DNA of 60,729 nt from positions 1 through 60,729 of the IMG/VR virus record IMGVR_UViG_3300036760_000452; one strand, 5' to 3'. This document shows positions 21,603-32,000 of this stretch, piece after piece (the stretch's first letter is position 1; each line of letters starts with the position of its first letter). The notes under the pieces were generated by a model. That model worked only from the letters and a program-made list of their open reading frames with translations, was not told the origin of the DNA and searched no databases. Both the position numbers and the translations under genes were made by a program. This DNA comes from a virus.

Positions 21603-21885
21603 GCCCAAGCCGGACCCGCTGGACGAAATCGCGGCCCGAGCATTTCCCGAGGCCGACCATCGCGCCGCCCGATGCCGCGCCGCCCTCCAGCAAGCCCGCG
21701 ACCCGGGGCGGGCCGAGAGGGACAAGAAGATCAACGCCCTTGAAGCGGTGGTGCTTGGACTGGAGGGCCTGCTCGCAGCGTATCGTCTAGGAAGCTCATC
21801 TCGTGCAGATGCCGCGCTGACGAAGCTGGAGAAAGCGCGTGCTGCCCTCGCCGCCCTCGCCGCCAGGGAGAAGGAGAGTCGATGA
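21595..21885 (+). CDS. Hypothetical protein, 96 residues (paralogue of the N-terminus at 20377)
   Basis: Starts MTEPKPDPLDEIAARAFPEA, similar to the start of the coiled-coil gene at 20377, and ends in a coiled coil (INALEAVVLGLEGLLAAYRL). It belongs to the tandem set with the recurrent junction sequence. Function unknown. Confidence 0.5.
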   Translation: MTEPKPDPLDEIAARAFPEADHRAARCRAALQQARDPGRAERDKKINALEAVVLGLEGLLAAYRLGSSSRADAALTKLEKARAALAALAAREKESR

Positions 21886-21950
21886 AGAAAGCAAAGAAGC
21901 GTTGGGCCGGCCAGAGCGCATGGTGGCGCTGGATGGTGAGGTTGGGATGA
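21882..21950 (+). CDS. Micro-ORF, 22 residues, Trp-rich and basic
   Basis: ATG overlaps the previous TGA and its own TGA overlaps the next ATG (both ATGA), so it is linked into the chain of coupled genes. The peptide (MKKAKKRWAGQSAWWRWMVR plus two residues) is basic with four Trp, resembling a membrane-active peptide. It may be only a translational coupler. Confidence 0.4.
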   Translation: MKKAKKRWAGQSAWWRWMVRLG

Positions 21951-22201
21951 CCCTCAACGTGCCGGAAGCGGAGAAGAAGGCTCGCGTTGCGCTCGCAACA
22001 GTCGAGTTCCGCGCGGACGCGATGCTGGAGGACTTCCTCGCCCTCGCCGCGTTGGCGCGGAAGCTCGCCAAGCACGCAGACGAGAACACAGGACATGAGC
22101 CGTCCGTGTCGCTGCTCGCGCGGACGCTGGACGAGGCCCGAGCCGCCGGTCTGCTCCCCGCCCGCGAGACCGCCCCCGCAGAGCCGAAGGAGGAAGCATG
22201 A
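21947..22201 (+). CDS. Hypothetical helical protein, 84 residues
   Basis: ATG overlapping the micro-ORF stop. The product (VPEAEKKARVALATVEFRAD, LEDFLALAALARKLAKHADE) is helical with an acidic tail. No family recognised. Confidence 0.5.
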   Translation: MTLNVPEAEKKARVALATVEFRADAMLEDFLALAALARKLAKHADENTGHEPSVSLLARTLDEARAAGLLPARETAPAEPKEEA

Positions 22202-22335
22202 GGCGCTGGCTCGTTGGAATTATCGTTGAAGCTCTGACGCAGTTCTACGAACGGACGATCCGCCCGGACGTGAGGCTATGTGGGCACGGCTACATCGGAG
22301 CAACGTGCGAACTCTGCATGGGGCGTGGCCGATGA
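22198..22335 (+). CDS. Tiny membrane-associated zinc protein, 45 residues
   Basis: A 46-codon frame coupled at both ends (ATGA overlaps). It starts MRRWLVGIIVEALTQFYERT (amphipathic or short hydrophobic helix) and ends with CGHGYIGATCELCMGRG, a C..H/C..C zinc site. Function unknown. Confidence 0.45.
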   Translation: MRRWLVGIIVEALTQFYERTIRPDVRLCGHGYIGATCELCMGRGR

Positions 22336-22520
22336 AACGCCACTCGCGCTACGTGGTGACGCTCACCTATCTCGTGGTGCTGCCAGAGCCAGAGACGCAG
22401 GACGCACGTGATGCCACGGACTACGCACTGAAGCATTTTGCGAAGGAGCCTCCGGCTGCATACCACGTGCGGCCAGCAGCGAAGCGCGACTTCTTGAAAT
22501 GGCCAGAGGACCCCCGATGA
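22332..22520 (+). CDS. Hypothetical protein, 62 residues
   Basis: The product (RYVVTLTYLVVLPEPETQDA, then ATDYALKHFAKEPPAA) looks like a small alpha/beta domain. ATG overlaps the preceding stop. Function unknown. Confidence 0.45.
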   Translation: MKRHSRYVVTLTYLVVLPEPETQDARDATDYALKHFAKEPPAAYHVRPAAKRDFLKWPEDPR

Positions 22521-22548
22521 CCCGCCCCGCCCCCGAGAGGAGTGAGCC

Positions 22549-22908
22549 ATGCACAGCCGAGTGATGTACTCCTGCGGGCTGCACGTCGAAATGCAGTGCC
22601 TCTGCCTTGGGCACGACAAGGAAACGATTTTTGGAAAGCGTGCGTGTCCTCAGTGCGTCAGCGTGCCTGCTCCCGAGAGCGACGTGGAGCAGGCGGCCGC
22701 AAAAGCCATGAACATCACCGGGGCTCGTCGAATTGTCAGCTTGGACCTGATTGGCCGCCGCGCACTTGAGCGCACAGCAATGGAAATCCTGCTCTCCTCG
22801 CACGAGCGCCTGACCCGTGAGGTCGAGCTGCTGACGAAGGCTGGGATCAAGGTGCGCTGCTGCTTCGCTGGTGTGGCTCAAGCCTGTCCTATACACGAGT
22901 CCGCTTGA
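22549..22908 (+). CDS. Last gene of the rightward arm, Cys-rich N-terminus, 119 residues
   Basis: GAGAGGAGTGAG precedes the ATG; a 15-codon frame at 22517..22564 may couple it to the preceding gene. The product has CGLHVEMQCLCLGHDKE and RACPQCVSVPAP (zinc site), a helical middle (ERTAMEILLSSHERLTREVE) and three Cys near the end. Function unknown. Forty-two bases separate it from the convergent late operon; I see no clear terminator there. Confidence 0.5.
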   Translation: MHSRVMYSCGLHVEMQCLCLGHDKETIFGKRACPQCVSVPAPESDVEQAAAKAMNITGARRIVSLDLIGRRALERTAMEILLSSHERLTREVELLTKAGIKVRCCFAGVAQACPIHESA

Positions 22909-22950
22909 GCGACCGCCCCATCCCGCCGGAGGTGCTGCGCGAGTTGAGCC

Positions 22951-23349
22951 CTACGGTTGCTGTAGCTGTGGCGCCGCGGCTGGTGGAGCTTCTATGCCAA
23001 GCCGCGTCTCGAGGCGCGTGAGCCGGCGCTCGAGATAGCGCTCTGAGTCGCGCGTATCGCGCTCGATCTGGGCGTGGTCTGCGTCGGCCCGTGCTCGGCT
23101 CTCCCGCTGGCGCTCGTAGTAGCTCGTGCGGAACTTCTCGAAGTCGGCCTTGACCTGCGCGAGCTCCGTCTTCGCTGCAGCAAGCTGCGCGACGTCTTGC
23201 GCATCGCTCACCTGGCGTGTCGCCATCGAGGCCCCGCCGCCGACGACTGCCACGGCCAGCCAGGTGACGAGTTTCTCAAGCAGCCCGCTCTTGACGATCT
23301 TCCGGATGATGAGCGACGTCGAAGGGTCCAGCGGCTCCGGCTCAGGCAT
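22951..23349 (-). CDS. Membrane-anchored coiled-coil protein (i-spanin-like), last late gene
   Basis: The product has 132 residues: polar N-terminus, one membrane segment (LVTWLAVAVVGGGASMA, residues about 27-43), then a long charged coiled coil (LAQVKADFEKFRTSYYERQR). This is the plan of inner-membrane spanins of phages of Gram-negative hosts, but no lipoprotein partner gene is nested in it. The start overlaps the end of the next upstream gene, with which it may work as a pair. Confidence 0.45.
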   Translation of the reverse strand: MPEPEPLDPSTSLIIRKIVKSGLLEKLVTWLAVAVVGGGASMATRQVSDAQDVAQLAAAKTELAQVKADFEKFRTSYYERQRESRARADADHAQIERDTRDSERYLERRLTRLETRLGIEAPPAAAPQLQQP

Positions 23350-23617
23350 TGTCTACCTCACCACGTCCAAGGCTGCGACGGTCGGTCTTTCGCGTGCGCC
23401 GGGTCGGATCGCGCTTGAGAGCGTCGAGAATCCGGCGCTCCTCACCGGCGATGTGCGTTTCGATCGAGGTCTTCAGTTCGTCGACCGTGGTGCTGAGCCC
23501 GTTCTCCATGAGCGTCTTCAGCCGCACGAGCTCCTTCCCGTTCGAGACGGTCTCGCGCAGGTTCCACGCGATGAGCCCGGTCCAGCCGATCTTGACGAGT
23601 GCGTCGAGGTCGATCAT
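23342..23617 (-). CDS. Small protein with N-terminal hydrophobic helix and coiled coil, 91 residues
   Basis: Starts MIDLDALVKIGWTGLIAWNL (moderately hydrophobic), then a coiled coil (LKTLMENGLSTTVDELKTSI) and a basic tail. It overlaps the next gene by 8 bases. Possibly part of a lysis or membrane module together with it. Confidence 0.4.
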   Translation of the reverse strand: MIDLDALVKIGWTGLIAWNLRETVSNGKELVRLKTLMENGLSTTVDELKTSIETHIAGEERRILDALKRDPTRRTRKTDRRSLGRGEVDNA

Positions 23618-23635
23618 GGCTCGGTCCGGCCTCCC

Positions 23636-23938
23636 TCAGGCTTCCGTCACGAAAACGATCACGCCCTGTGCGCCGCCGCCGATCGAAACGAGGCTCAGCG
23701 CGTCGCCCACGGCAGACTCCGCGTAGGGTAGAGCACTCGTCGGCCAGGTGATCGCGTCGTCTTTGAGCCCGCGGATGTCCCCGGTCAGGTTGGCTGCGCC
23801 CGTGAGGCGGAAGCTCCCCGTCGCGGCCAGCGACAACGAGAGACCGAGGACCTTGTGCTTCTGCCCCACGATAGCGGCGGCCACGACTACCGTTCCGGCG
23901 GCGCCCTGGGCGACGGGAAAATACTTGAGGAGTGCCAT
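23636..23938 (-). CDS. Putative virion-associated protein, 100 residues
   Basis: The product (TVVVAAAIVGQKHKVLGLSL, LTGAANLTGDIRGLKDDAIT) is beta-rich, Gly/Ala-rich and without charge clusters, like small decoration or tip proteins that occur at the ends of podovirus structural operons. Its gene follows two other such genes. Assigned by context. Confidence 0.45.
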   Translation of the reverse strand: MALLKYFPVAQGAAGTVVVAAAIVGQKHKVLGLSLSLAATGSFRLTGAANLTGDIRGLKDDAITWPTSALPYAESAVGDALSLVSIGGGAQGVIVFVTEA

Positions 23939-23945
23939 CAGCGGG

Positions 23946-25226
23946 CTACCTGGATTCTTTCCACGACATCGCCCCGGCAGCGTTCGCCGTGCCGCTCATC
24001 GACGTGATGACGAGGCTGAAGGCCCGCGGATTTGCTCCGGCCATGTCGAGGGTCGCTCTCAGCTTGTTCAAGAGCGATACCTGCGCGATGGCTCCTGCAG
24101 CCACGCCCACACCAGCGACAGCGTAGCCGCTATTCAGCTTGAGACCTCCGGTGATCGCGCCGGCGGCAGCATCACCGTGAACACTGTACTCGACGGCGGT
24201 GTGGGTCCCCGGGTCGATCCAGACAGGGGTGCCAGTGAAGGTCGGAGCGAAGACAATCTCCCACTTCGCATTGTTCGTAGAGACGAGCAGACCGAAGGTC
24301 TGCACCTCGATCGGGACGCGGTTGACCTTCGAGGCCGGCCCGAAGACCGCCTTCGGTCGGATGCTGAGGATCGCTCGCCGTGTCGTCACCGCGATCGTGG
24401 TCGTATCGTTGTCGGCCGACCAGAAGAGCCCAAACTCATCCTGGTCGCCGTCCTCGGTTATGACCGAGGAGCAGCCCTGGCGCAGCGTGTGCGAGACGCC
24501 TTGCGCGGCGAGGTTCGTAATCTCGAAGCGGATCGGCAGGCTCGCGGTCTCCATGTACGGCACGTCGATCACGTTCGCCGCGTTGAACTCGTGGACGTAG
24601 ACGATCGTGGCTCCGATCTTGAAGCCGATTCGCACGCGGCCCTCGCTGAGCCACTGCAGGTCGGTCACGAGGATCTGAGCCTTCGTCAGGTCGAGAGTGA
24701 GTCTGCTCGGGTTCGGGGCCGTCGCCGAGAGCGTGTCCAGGTTCCAGTTCGCTTGCGTCGCCCGCGTGTCGACGGCCACCCCAGTCACGAAGCTCCGGCG
24801 CACGACGGCGACGTCGGTCGTCCCGTTCTGCTCGAGGAAGATGCCGTTGTTCGCGTCGAAGTAGCCGCCGCGGCGACGTAGATCCGCGACCGCGGCACCT
24901 AACGTGAACGTGAGCGGGATGAGATGGCTCTTCCATGGTCGGTAATGGTGGTAATCGCGTGTTTGCCGGATCACGCTGTCCGTGGCGCCCGTGCCGGCGG
25001 TGAGCGTCACGCTCGAGCGATTGGCGTTGTAGGCCACCGAGCTGCCGCCGCCGACGATCGTCTCGTTCCAGAAGAGTTCCGCGAGATCCCACTCGAACGT
25101 CTGGTCGAAGAGCGTGAGCGGGAGGCTCACGCGCCAGCGCCCGGAGGCGTCGACGCTTGGCGAATCGGAAGCCAGGATCGAAAGGGGATCCGGCGGGTAG
25201 TAGGGCCCGCCCGGGACGTGGATCAT
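23946..25226 (-). CDS. Virion structural protein, 426 residues
   Basis: Beta-rich protein with the segment SVIRQTRDYHHYRPWKSHLI (residues about 84-103), which resembles the RQ..+Y.PGKSQL block of a broad family of phage virion proteins of unknown fold. Further strands alternate with turns through to the end (SLVITSMSGTANAAGAMSW). No enzyme motif. It lies between other small virion genes; tail-tip or fibre-base role is inferred. Confidence 0.6.
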   Translation of the reverse strand: MIHVPGGPYYPPDPLSILASDSPSVDASGRWRVSLPLTLFDQTFEWDLAELFWNETIVGGGSSVAYNANRSSVTLTAGTGATDSVIRQTRDYHHYRPWKSHLIPLTFTLGAAVADLRRRGGYFDANNGIFLEQNGTTDVAVVRRSFVTGVAVDTRATQANWNLDTLSATAPNPSRLTLDLTKAQILVTDLQWLSEGRVRIGFKIGATIVYVHEFNAANVIDVPYMETASLPIRFEITNLAAQGVSHTLRQGCSSVITEDGDQDEFGLFWSADNDTTTIAVTTRRAILSIRPKAVFGPASKVNRVPIEVQTFGLLVSTNNAKWEIVFAPTFTGTPVWIDPGTHTAVEYSVHGDAAAGAITGGLKLNSGYAVAGVGVAAGAIAQVSLLNKLRATLDMAGANPRAFSLVITSMSGTANAAGAMSWKESR

Positions 25227-25232
25227 CGCCGC

Positions 25233-25586
25233 TTACTCGATCCTGTTCACGAAGCCGCTGAGGTTGAGCGCGCTCGCGACGTCGGAGAAGGCGCGCACCA
25301 CGACGCTGCCGTTGAGCGGGAGCCCCGTCACTACCGGGAACGGCGGGCTGTTCGGCGGGATGCTGTACTGCTTCGTCATGTGGTCGGTCGGATCGCCTAC
25401 GCCGCCCCATTCGAGCGTCAGGCGCGCCGCCGCCGCCGTGACGTTAGACACGAAGAGATACACCTCGTCGAAGCCGAGGGTGGCAGCGATCGCCGTGTGG
25501 ACGAGCGTGCCGGGTGTAGCCGTTGCGACAACGGGGATCATCCGGCCGTTTGCGCTGCCCGACAACAGTCGTTTCGTCACGGCCAT
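25233..25586 (-). CDS. Small virion protein, 117 residues
   Basis: Starts MAVTKRLLSGSANGRMIPVV, then ATATPGTLVHTAIAATLGFD and EVYLFVSNVTAAAARLTLEW. This beginning is familiar from short structural proteins adjacent to the larger virion protein in several podovirus and siphovirus genomes. Exact location in the particle is unknown. Confidence 0.55.
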   Translation of the reverse strand: MAVTKRLLSGSANGRMIPVVATATPGTLVHTAIAATLGFDEVYLFVSNVTAAAARLTLEWGGVGDPTDHMTKQYSIPPNSPPFPVVTGLPLNGSVVVRAFSDVASALNLSGFVNRIE

Positions 25587-25595
25587 GAAGACCTC

Positions 25596-26006
25596 CTACG
25601 GGCCAAATATCTGGCCTGCGAGAATGACGTGCACGTCACCGAGCAGGCCGACTACCTGGTCGCTGCGGGTCGGGCTGCTACGGGCAAACGTCTGGCCAGA
25701 GAGGATCACTCCCCCGTCTCCTGGCAACCCCAGGACATCGGCTGGCTTGTGCGTGTGCGGCGTCGGCATGCGTGGCGACAGCGCGTCCTCCGTGGCCGTG
25801 ATCGTATCCTCGATCTCCGTCAGTGTCTCTTGCGTGATGTCGGTCGAGTCACGGAGCGACTCGAGATAACGCTGCAGCTCGAACATCGCGTCGTCCCACG
25901 CCTTGCGGATCGCCTCGCCATGTTCAGGCGAGAGGCCTGGGATGTCCTGGAGCCGCAGTCGGCCGACGAGGCGCGGAACGGCGAGGACGTGGCTGCGCGC
26001 AGGCAT
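25596..26006 (-). CDS. Hypothetical virion-operon protein, 136 residues
   Basis: An N-terminal basic part, a helical acidic middle (TDITQETLTEIEDTITATED) and a C-terminal part with repeats (GDGGVILSGQTFARSSP; GDVHVILAGQIFG). The two G(D)..VILxGQxF units at the end look like a short beta repeat, as in fibre tips. It starts at the stop of the giant gene. Function unknown. Confidence 0.45.
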   Translation of the reverse strand: MPARSHVLAVPRLVGRLRLQDIPGLSPEHGEAIRKAWDDAMFELQRYLESLRDSTDITQETLTEIEDTITATEDALSPRMPTPHTHKPADVLGLPGDGGVILSGQTFARSSPTRSDQVVGLLGDVHVILAGQIFGP

Positions 26007-29000
26007 CAGCTACGCTCCATCGCACGGCGCGCCACGACGGGGGCGACGCGCTCGCTCGCTGCGTCGCGAGCGTCGCGGTAGAGGTCCTTCAGCATCTTCT
26101 CCTGGCGTAGCGGGTCGAGTCGCTTGAAGCGCGGGTCGGAAGCGAGCCGGCGCGCGCGCTCCGTGGCGACCCTCATGAACCTGGCGTAGACCTCGCGCTC
26201 CTTCTGGTGGAGCTCGCCTTTGCGCCCGCCGGATCCGGGGATGGTGATCGTCTTCGGGGGCCGCGCCGGGAAGTACCCGACGTCGAGCATGAGCCGCTCG
26301 AGGTCTGCCTCCTTCCCGGCTTCGTGCCGGTAGCGCACCGGCGAGACGAAGCGCGAGAGCGCAGACTCCTCGCGCTTGAGCGGCTCGCCCGTCCCCTCGA
26401 GCTTCGCTGGCAGCAGCCGGGACACGCCGGGGATCCTGCTCGCGATCGTCGGCAGGATCAGGCGCGCGGCGCCAGGCATGTCCTCGTCGCCGCCCGTCTC
26501 CCGCACGTACGGGTCGGTGGCGCGCGCCGCCGCGGCGACGAGGTTCGGCACGGCGAGTGCGCCGGCGAACTTCTTCACGTACGTGCTGCCGAAGCGCTCC
26601 GGATCGTGGACCGCCTCGATCATGCCTGAGATCCCTTCGAGGTAGCTCTTCGACATGATGTTGTTCGTGGCGGTGGCCACGAGCTTGTCCGCGACGTCGC
26701 CAGCCTTCTTCGCGTTCTTCGTCTCGGAGAGGTCGGCCGCGAGACCCAGCACCGTGGCGAGCGGCTCGAGGCGCGCCATCGACACCCACGTGTCTCCGAT
26801 GCGCACGGAGTACGGCTCCTTGCCCGTCTTCTTCCAGGCCGCGAGTTCCTTCGGGTCGGTGGGCCCGGAGCCGGTGAGCACGCCCGCCTCGGCCATGCCG
26901 TAGAGCCCGGCCGAGATCATGGTCCCCCAGATCCCCTTCGCGAGCTCGTCGGCAGACCGGCCGCCCTTGATCTCTCCCTTCGCCGTCCGGCTGATCGCTC
27001 GCGCCAGGCCGAACGGGGTGCGCGCGAGCGCCTGCGACAGGATGCGGCTCGGAGTTGAGATGAACGGCACGAAGAGCGTGAGCCACGGGTGCGTCCCGCG
27101 CAGGCGCAGCGCGGCCTGCGTGAAGGCGCCGGGGAGATCCTGGAACGTCGACTCGCGCGCTGCGTCCTCGGCAGCCTTGCCGATGCGGTTGAGGCGGGCG
27201 TTGTAGTACGTCGCCTTCTGCGCATCGGAGAGTGCCTTCTCCCCGTTGATGCTGCGCAGCACGTCGACCTCGCGCCAGGTCTGCAGGTCCTTCAGGAGCG
27301 CGGCCGTGTGCTGCTCCATGTGGCCCTTGAGCTCGGGCCCTTCGAATCCTTTGGCCCGGCCGGTGTTGAAGGCCTCGCGGTAGACCTCGCCGGCGATCTG
27401 GGCCTCGTAGGCGCTCGAACGCGCGGCCATGTCGAGCGAGCGAAGCAGGCGGCTCGGCGTGCGCCACACCTTGCCCAGCGTCCCGCCGAGCGCGGCCGGC
27501 CGGAACTCGCCCTTGAGGCCTGCGCCCTCCGGGTCCCACGGATCCTCGTGCAGCGTGCGGCGGACGATCTCCTTGACCGAGCCCTTCGTGAAGCCGAGGC
27601 CGTGCTTCCAGTTCGCCTTGAACGCCTCGAACGCCTCCTCCGGCAGGCGCTCCGGAGCACGGCCCTCGCTGGCGGCGCGGCCCTTCTCGATGAGCCCGGC
27701 GATGTACCGCTCCGGCGTGCGCATCAGCAGCTCGTGGCCGGCGTTGCCGAGCACGTTCGCCGCCGGCGTCGGGATCGACGAGAGGATGTTGTTGATGAAG
27801 TACTCGTTCACCTTGTCGATGAGCGTCGGCTTCATGACCTGGCGGCCGAGCTCCGTCAGCTTCGCGTGGTCCTTCGCCAGGACCGCCTCGGCGAGCTTGT
27901 CCATGAGCGCTGGGTCGACGGCCTTCTTCATGTTGAACTTCACCGCCTGCTGGTAGAGCCGCTCCTCGGGGCTGAGGGTCTCCGAGAACTTCCGCAGGAT
28001 GGCGAGGGCGCGCGCGGTCTCGGCGCCGGCTGCGGTCGTGTGTGCGGTGATCGAGCCCCAGCGCGCGGCGGCGGCGAGCATCTCCTCTTCGGCCGCGGCC
28101 AACTCCTCCGGCTTCGCCGTCTCGGACTGCTTCAGAGCGTCTGCCACCTTGCGCTTCGAGACGAACGACTCCGCCGCCTGCTCTCGCAGAATACGGCCGC
28201 CTTCCATCTCCGCATCGGTGACGACCCCGCGCTCCTTGACCAAGCGCTCGAAGGTGGCCTTGTCGAGGCCGGCGGAGACGGCCTGCTTCCGAGCCTCTTC
28301 CCAACCGCGGTACTCGCGGTTCTTGTTCAGCGTGTCCTTCACCGCCTCGGTCATCCGGTGCTGCGCCTCGCGCATGTCGGCGTCGGTCGTCAGGCGCTCA
28401 ACGTTCACCGGGAAGTTGGTCGCCTTCGGCTTCTCGCCGGGGCGGAGCGGTCCCTCGAAGGCTGCCATGCGCGCGGCGTCCTCGGCGGTCGGAACTGTGA
28501 CTCGCTCCTGCATCCCGAGCGCTGGCTTGCGCGGGCGCGGAGCGGACGGCGCCACGGCGGCAGCGGGTGGTTCAACGCGCGGTGGGGGAGGTGCGGCCGG
28601 ACCGGCATCCGACCTCGGTCCCTCGGCGCTGACCCAGCCCCACAGGTTCCGAAGGCCCTTCCATCCGCTCCCGATCTGGCGACCCATCTCGCTCGCCCAG
28701 CGATCGAAGGTGGTGAACCCCTGGCGCAGCGCACGGGCGCCGAGCACGACGGCGTCGCGGACCACGTGATACGGCGCCAGCAGCAGGTCGAGTGACACGG
28801 CGCCGCGCTCACTGCCTCGCTTCAGAGATCGCCTCGTCGCCTCTGTGCGTGCCTCTGCCATGCGGATCTTGGCCCCGGCCTCGAACGCCTCGAGCTCCGG
28901 CCCGGCGGACGGGACGTCGGCGAGACCCATCTCCCTGGCCGCGGTCTCCCTGAGCGTTTGGATCGCCTCAGCAACTCCTGGATCGACCGGCTCCTTGCTC

Positions 29001-32000
29001 TGCCTGGCTGCCTCGGCCTTTCGCTCGAACGCGTCCCATGCACGGAATGCGTTGCCTTTGTAGGACTCGAGCGCCTGATCGAGCATGCTACGCCCGCGAC
29101 GGTAGCTTGCGTCCCGGTTCGCGATGTCCACCGCCTCGTGCACCTCGAGCTCAAGCGGATTGCCCTTGTCCTTCTTGAGCGCCGCGGCCATCTCCTTCGG
29201 CGAGGCGGCGATGTCCTCGAGCGGAGTGCCGCGCTTCGCCGAGTTGACCCCGTACCAGCCGGCCGCAGCACCGCCCTCGCGGGCCACGTCGAAGCCGACC
29301 TTCCCGGCCTCGTCCAAGATCGGGAACTGCCCGGTCGGCTGGGCACGCTCGGAAGCTGCCGCCTCGTCGACGACGCTCTTCGCCGCGGCGTGCGCCTCCG
29401 CCCGGCGCGCTGGTGTCCAGTCCTCCTGACCCGGCAGGATCGGGTTGCCCTCGGCGTCGCGCGGGGGCTCGGGGACCTTGTTCCACCGCACCCGCCCCTT
29501 GGCATCCTTCGCCGCCTCGATCGCCGCCTCGTGTGCTTCTACGGCCGCGCGCGGCTCAAGGAGTTGGGGCGCCTTCTTCCCCGTCTTGAGCGGCGAGACG
29601 ACGGCGAGCGGCAGGTTGCCGGGGCTCTCGATGGCGCCACGGTAGGCGACGGCCGGGAGCTTTCTGTCGATGAACCACGTGACCGGGCTCTTGCCGGCTG
29701 CACGGACCACGTGTCCGTAGTAGCGCGCGTCAATCGCGGCGTCCGGGACACCCTGCCCCACGAGCCAGACGTAGTCCTGTCCGCCGGCTGTCTCGACGCT
29801 CTGGACGGTGGCCTTCGTGGAGGCTTCCTTCGCCCGGGAAATGAAGCTCTCGAGCGCCTCGGGGCTGATGGGCTCGACGTTCGCTGCCTTCGGCGCCTTG
29901 CCGGCAACGAGCATGTTCCCGTCCGAGTACCACTCCGCCCCGCGCGCCTCGCCAGAGGCGATCTTGTTTCGGGTGCTCTGGAGCTGGCGTGCCGTCAGGC
30001 TCTTCGGCTTGAAACTCTCGATCGACCGCGCGGCCCGCTCGGCGGTAGGCTCCGGCGATGGACCTGCCGGCGCTGGAGCGGTCGGCGCTTCCGCTGGGGC
30101 CGCTACTCGCTCTCCTGCAGGTTCTCCAGAAACTCCGCGTGTATCGCGTCCGCGTACAGGTCCAGGTCCTTCTCCGGATCGGGAAGTGAGCGCGCCGCGG
30201 TAGACGGCTTCGGAGATCCGCCCTTCGGCGCGGGCGGCCTCGAGTTCGGTGCGGAGCTGGTCGGTGAGCTGTTCACGGGTCAAAGATACATCCTCGACCC
30301 CCCTTACGTCCATCGCCTTCGCTTCGCCTTTCGGCCCGCTGTTGTCGGTGACGCGGATCCTGATCCTCGGGTCGCCGGCGTACTCCTCGGCCAGGCGGCG
30401 GATCATCGGACGCGACTTCAGGTGCCCGTCGACGACATCGTCCATCGGAACGATCCGGCCGCGCTTCATGGCGCGCTGGAGCACAGACTTCCACGCCTCG
30501 AGCGGCTCGCGGTAGACGTACTCGACCACCACCTTCCGGCCCGCAGCGAGCGCTTCGTCGATCCGACCCTTGGCGCTCTCGTAGTTCGCAAGAGTCGAGT
30601 CGAGAACCACGTTCGCCTTGCTGAGCAGGCGGTCCATCCTCCGCGAACTCAGACCCGAGGTCTTGCCTGTACCGGATGCCCCGGCGGTGAAGACCACCAC
30701 CGCGCTCTCGCCCTCTGGCACCGGCTCCTTCAGGATCTTGGAGAACACCATCCTGGCGAGCGTCGAGGACGGCTCGTGGACAGCAGCCGAGAGCGCGGCG
30801 CGCGCCTCGTTCGACTTGGCGTAGTCGGGCGAGAGCTCCTTGTAGTCGTCGGCCGAGATGTTCTTCCCGAACCGGCGGCGGGCTTCGGCGATGGCGCGGC
30901 GTGGGCTCTCCTCGATCCAGGACGCGAAGCGCTCCTGGGCATCGCCCTCCAGGCCCTCGAGCGGGGAGCGCTCTACCGTGACTTCAGGCTCGGCGACAGC
31001 CTCGGCTCGCTTCCTGCCCTCGGGGGTAAGCTTGTAGTGCTCCCCCCTTCGACTGTACTGGACGAGGCCTCCCTCCTCCATGAGCCGCAGCGTCCGGATC
31101 GCCTTCTTCTTCTCGACACCACGCTCCCCGAGCATCGTGCTCGTGACGCGGCCTCCGGGCGAATCGTAGGCGGTGCGCAGCGCCTCGCTCTCGAAGTCCT
31201 CGAGTTCCCTCTCTCGGCTCGCGCCAGGAGCCACCTCCCGCTTTCTGGCGGCTCTGGGAATCCGGACGGGAGCCGGCGGAGCGAGCTCGACGAAAGCCGG
31301 TGCCGGCATGGGTACGGGGACCTCGGGCGCGAGCGGTGGCGGGGGAGGGCCTGTGACCGCAGCAGGAGGTATGTCGGCTCGCGCCGCGAGGTCCCTAGTC
31401 GGGCCCTCGACGACCACTGGAGGGGCGGGGCCACCGACGTCCTGGCCGGCCACCCGGTCTCTCGCCGCCTGGATGAGCGCGGCCGTCTTCTCCCCGACCG
31501 ACGCCCCGGGAGGCAGCTCGGGCGTCGCCCCTGCCGGCCCGATGCCGGCTCCGGCCATGGTCGCGGCGCTCTGGGCCACTTCGGCCTGTGGCGCCACGCC
31601 GGGGGCGGGGGGAGGAAGCGCTGGAGGTCCTGGAGCCATGGCGCCCGCAGGAGCCTCTGGAGCGATCGGCTGCGGCGGGATGGGCGGCGGGGGCGCCGCG
31701 GCGGCCTGTGGCGCGCCAGGCGGCAGCGCGGGCGGCATCGTAGGAGCCGGCAGGGACGGCATCGGGTTCTGCCGAAGCTGGGCGTCGAGCGAGCCGACCG
31801 CCGTCCTGAGCTTCGCCCGCTGCAGCGGGTTCTGCTCGTCGGCCAGCATCCGGACAAGGCCGGACCGGATTGCGAGCATGCGGGGGCGGTTCTGTGGCTG
31901 CTGTACCACATCAACCGACACGCCCGGTGTGGCGTACGGCTCGCGGAGCGATGCGGCCGCACCCGGCTGGGACTGCCAGGCGGCTTCCCGCACCCCCTCA

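Noticed and set aside
22905-23021. TTG-started frame of 38 residues after the last rightward gene
   Set aside because: It overlaps the stop of the preceding gene in the usual way but runs 70 bases antisense into the convergent gene and has no motif. Possible, but not supported enough.
23863-23880. Operator-like GCCCCACGATAGC inside the gene 23636..23938
   Set aside because: The left half-site is changed, no -35/-10 pair surrounds it, and it is inside a coding region; probably chance.
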